The notes beneath the pieces are model-generated. The model was not told the DNA's origin and ran no database searches. It saw only the letters and a program-made list of their open reading frames with translations. Made by a program: the position numbers and the translations under genes. A DNA stretch of 64,000 bases from NCBI RefSeq assembly GCF_001653565.1, contig NZ_LYPB01000077.1, forward strand, positions 102,881-166,880, given 5' to 3'. Source of the stretch: Paenibacillus oryzisoli. GTDB lineage: Bacteria; Bacillota; Bacilli; Paenibacillales; NBRC-103111. Positions within the stretch are counted from its first letter, which is position 1; every line of letters starts with the position of its first letter. Of this stretch, positions 61,670 to 64,000 are shown in pieces.

Positions 61670-63307
61670 ATGACATTTCCTGCAACGACAACATTAGATT
61701 TGAATTTACTGCAAATGATGCTGGATGATATTGAAGACTCTATTTACATTATGAAAGTAACGGGTGCGGAGATCACGTACTATTACGTTAACAATGCCGC
61801 AACAAAATTTAGTGGTATTACGATGGAACAGATGGGGACTACTTTTTTTGAATCGAATCCGGGCCATATGGCAGACTACTTATATAAAAAATATGCAAGA
61901 GCAGTCAATGAATGTCGGACGATTCGTTACGAGGATGGGCTTCTATTACCAAATGGGATGCTAAGCGGCGAGAGCATCTTAACGCCAATCTTGGATGAAC
62001 ATGGGAAGGCTAGTTTTATTTTTTCGGTGACACGTGATATTACAGAGCGCAAACAACATGAGAATATCCTGTACAATTACGCTTATCAAGATGATTTATC
62101 CAACCTCTTCAATCGCAGGTATTTGTTAGAGAATGTGTTGGAGCCGCCAACGATTTATTTAATGGACTTGGACAATTTCAAAAATATAAATGATACCTTC
62201 GGCCATCAAGCTGGAGACTCGGTGCTTGTTGAAGTCGCTTGTCGGCTGATTGAAGTATTTGGAGATAGTCGTTACTCACTGATTCGCTTAGGCGGTGATG
62301 AATTCGTGGTTGTGGATTTAGGACCTTCTTCTCAAATTATAGAGACGGCGGAGAGGTTGAGCGCCTTATTCCATCAACCTTTCCGTGTAGATGAGCATGC
62401 AGTGAAAGTGAATGTGAGCATTGGGATTGCTGAGCGGAAGCATGATGAAACGATTCAAGATCTGCTTAAACAAGCTGATATCGCATTATACACAGCCAAA
62501 GGAGCAGGTCGTAAGCGTTATCATTTGTACGAAGCCTCTTCTAAATATGATCATGTCGAAAATTTCATCCATGAGTTAGGCCTTTCACAAGCACTGGATA
62601 AGGACGAACTTCAGTTGCATTATCAACTTATTTATAATCCCGCTTCAGCGATGGCGATTGGTGCGGAAGCGCTGCTAAGATGGCATTGTGAGAATGTGGG
62701 GTATATCCCGCCTGTCGATTTCATTCCTGTTGCGGAGAAAACAGGGCTAATCGTGCCGATCGGCTATTGGGTTGTTCGTCAGGCCTGCAAGGATTGGCAA
62801 CAGTTGAAAGAAATATACGGTCCTTTGTTCAAAATATCCGTCAACATTTCACGCATCCAACTCAACGAAATGAATTTTGTTGACCAAATCTTGCAGATTC
62901 TGCAAGAGGAAGGTGTGGATCCAACCGCCATGGAGCTTGAAATTACAGAAAGTACAACCTTGCACTCGCTGCAAGATGTACAAATCATTCTGGGCAAGCT
63001 GCGGAAGACAGGTTTCACCATCGCGTTGGATGATTTTGGGACGGGTTATTCATCACTTAGTATGTTAACGCAGCTGCCGATTGACAAGTTGAAGCTCGAT
63101 CGCATTTTCATTGCAGATGGCAATGTGCCTTTAATCGCGGCAATTCTTGCTATGGCGAAAGCATTGCAGTTGCAAGTTGTTGCAGAAGGTATTGAAACGA
63201 GTGATCATTTCCATATGCTAGCTGAGATGCAGTGCTGGGGCATTCAGGGATATTACATTAATAAACCTATGCCATATCAGGATTTACCTACTCATCCTAC
63301 GTTTTAG
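61670..63307 (+). CDS. PAS-GGDEF-EAL protein (cyclic di-GMP turnover)
   Basis: A 545-residue protein without membrane helices. A PAS domain (about 12-125) ends FSVTRDITERK; a GGDEF domain (about 135-285) has an intact RLGGDEFVV; an EAL domain (about 295-540) keeps EALLRW, NISRIQL, LEITEST, LDDFGTGYSSL, KLDR and VAEGIET. I do not see the RxxD inhibitory site at its usual place before GGDEF. By motif both the diguanylate cyclase and the phosphodiesterase could work; which one prevails cannot be read. AAAGGAG precedes the ATG. A terminator follows at 63322. Confidence 0.92.
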   Translation: MTFPATTTLDLNLLQMMLDDIEDSIYIMKVTGAEITYYYVNNAATKFSGITMEQMGTTFFESNPGHMADYLYKKYARAVNECRTIRYEDGLLLPNGMLSGESILTPILDEHGKASFIFSVTRDITERKQHENILYNYAYQDDLSNLFNRRYLLENVLEPPTIYLMDLDNFKNINDTFGHQAGDSVLVEVACRLIEVFGDSRYSLIRLGGDEFVVVDLGPSSQIIETAERLSALFHQPFRVDEHAVKVNVSIGIAERKHDETIQDLLKQADIALYTAKGAGRKRYHLYEASSKYDHVENFIHELGLSQALDKDELQLHYQLIYNPASAMAIGAEALLRWHCENVGYIPPVDFIPVAEKTGLIVPIGYWVVRQACKDWQQLKEIYGPLFKISVNISRIQLNEMNFVDQILQILQEEGVDPTAMELEITESTTLHSLQDVQIILGKLRKTGFTIALDDFGTGYSSLSMLTQLPIDKLKLDRIFIADGNVPLIAAILAMAKALQLQVVAEGIETSDHFHMLAEMQCWGIQGYYINKPMPYQDLPTHPTF

Positions 63308-63321
63308 AGCCTCTACATACC

Positions 63322-63369
63322 AAGTGTCTCCACGATTCGCTGAAGAGCGTGTTTGGAGGCACTTTTTTA
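63322..63369 (+). terminator. Terminator after the PAS-GGDEF-EAL gene
   Basis: AAGTGTCTCCA (63322-63332) pairs with TGGAGGCACTT (63354-63364) with one G-T pair, followed by a T run. Confidence 0.85.
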
Positions 63370-63457
63370 TTCTACGATGGCGATGCGGCCGTTTATTTTG
63401 GTTCTACCTTCGACTATGTTAAAATAACCACGGTCAATTATGCGTGGGAGGTTGCTT

Positions 63458-63925
63458 ATGAAAGCATTAAATTTCGAACAATTCGGTGGTCCCGAAGTTC
63501 TCCAATATAAAGAGTTGCCAGATCCTATCTTGGATGGGGAGCAGATTCTGGTTCGCACGAAAGCGATTGGTCTTAATTTCGCAGACGTCTATCGTCGTAA
63601 AGGGAATTATCATGTGGCAGGGAAACCGCCCTATATCCTAGGGTATGAAGGTGCCGGACTCGTCGAGAAAGTGCCTACGCATATCCAACATATTCGAATC
63701 GGGGATCGTATCGCGTTCGCCGACGTTCCGTTTGCTAATGCGGAATTAGTCGCGGTTCCAGTTGACCGAGCAATTCCGCTACCTGCGGATGTTTCGTTTG
63801 AGCACGCGGCGGCCCTGCTTCTTCAAGGTATGACTGCACATTACTTGGTGAACGACAGCTACCGAATTCAGGCTGGAGATGAAGTTCTGATCCATGCCGC
63901 TGCTGGCGGTGTGGGTCAGCTTTTG
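63458..63925 (+). pseudogene. Quinone oxidoreductase (zeta-crystallin type) gene, interrupted
   Basis: The 5' part (156 codons) of a medium-chain NADPH:quinone reductase: ALNFEQFGGPEVLQY, GLNFADVYRRKGNY, LGYEGAGLVE, GMTAHYL and the start of the nucleotide site VLIHAAAGGVGQLL. ATG at 63458 follows GGGAGG. After 63925 family likeness is lost, the frame runs 10 more codons to a TGA (63956-63958), and group II intron-like sequence begins. The protein would normally be about 320 residues. The rest of the gene should lie beyond the intron; if that intron is active, splicing could restore the message. Confidence 0.75.
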
Positions 63926-64000
63926 GTGCGCTTGGCAGCGCATCGTGCTAACGGGTGAAAGTCCCGAGTACACCGCGAGATGGCGGAAGTACATAGTTGA
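63926..64000 (+). mobile_element. Probable 5' end of a group II intron
   Basis: The segment opens with GTGCG, the conserved 5' end of bacterial group II introns, exactly where the quinone reductase reading frame loses its homology. It goes on with GCTAACGGGTGAAAGTCCCG, which resembles the domain I hairpin (GGGTGAAAGTCCC) known from such introns, then ACCGCGAGATGGCGG. Only 75 bases are present: the rest of the ribozyme and any reverse transcriptase gene would be to the right. Confidence 0.65.

Overview
The window looks like chromosome of a spore-forming, polysaccharide-degrading Paenibacillus or close relative. The evidence is a gerA-type germination operon and a Spo0E-like gene, strong AGGAGG-type ribosome sites, YesM/YesN two-component pairs beside LplB/YtcP-type ABC permeases and large solute-binding lipoproteins, many AraC regulators, and secreted multidomain enzymes with FN3 and F5/8 type C modules. 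I saw no rRNA, tRNA or CRISPR array.

Layout. 1-1516: the tail of a galactosidase-like gene and an alpha/beta hydrolase. 1635-10132: a first carbohydrate system (binding lipoprotein, a GH95 fucosidase gene broken by a frameshift and probable deletion, YesN/YesM pair, two permeases). 10306-17829: a second paralogous system (YesN/YesM, two permeases, binding lipoprotein, AraC regulator). 18014-26693: three secreted enzymes, namely two related lyase-like proteins flanking a GH8 glycanase. 26888-34418: a tight operon without signal peptides (aldo/keto reductase, GH29 fucosidase, five-bladed propeller hydrolase, F5/8-beta-helix protein, GH105 unsaturated uronyl hydrolase). 34680-36968: a secreted PL6 lyase. 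Together 10306-36968 reads as one utilisation locus for an acidic, probably fucosylated polysaccharide: cut outside, import, trim inside. A 23-bp sequence repeated exactly upstream of the second transporter and of one lyase gene points to shared control.

37128-42488: a MerR-like protein with a long 44-residue-repeat coiled coil, a MOSC protein, an IclR regulator, and an SDR plus FAH-family pair that fits the last steps of non-phosphorylative L-fucose or L-rhamnose breakdown. 42592-46322: two AraC genes diverging from a nucleoside hydrolase-ribokinase pair. 46692-51166: an unusual regulator (PrpR-N-like region, degenerate GGDEF/GTP-cyclohydrolase-III-like region, C-terminal HTH) and an operon of epimerase, DHDPS-family aldolase/lyase and CE4-like deacetylase; both promoters carry the same 25-bp palindrome over the -35 box, suggesting a self-controlled regulon.

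51295-56734: a small Spo0E-like gene missed by size cut-offs and a five-gene ger operon on the minus strand (gerAA, gerAB, gerAC, a small membrane protein, a second gerAB). 56890-63307: SGNH hydrolase, heparinase II/III-like protein, AraC, PhyH-family dioxygenase and a PAS-GGDEF-EAL protein. At the right edge a quinone oxidoreductase gene is cut after 63925 by what looks like the 5' end of a group II intron. Functions are read from sequence motifs and memory of families; no database search was run.
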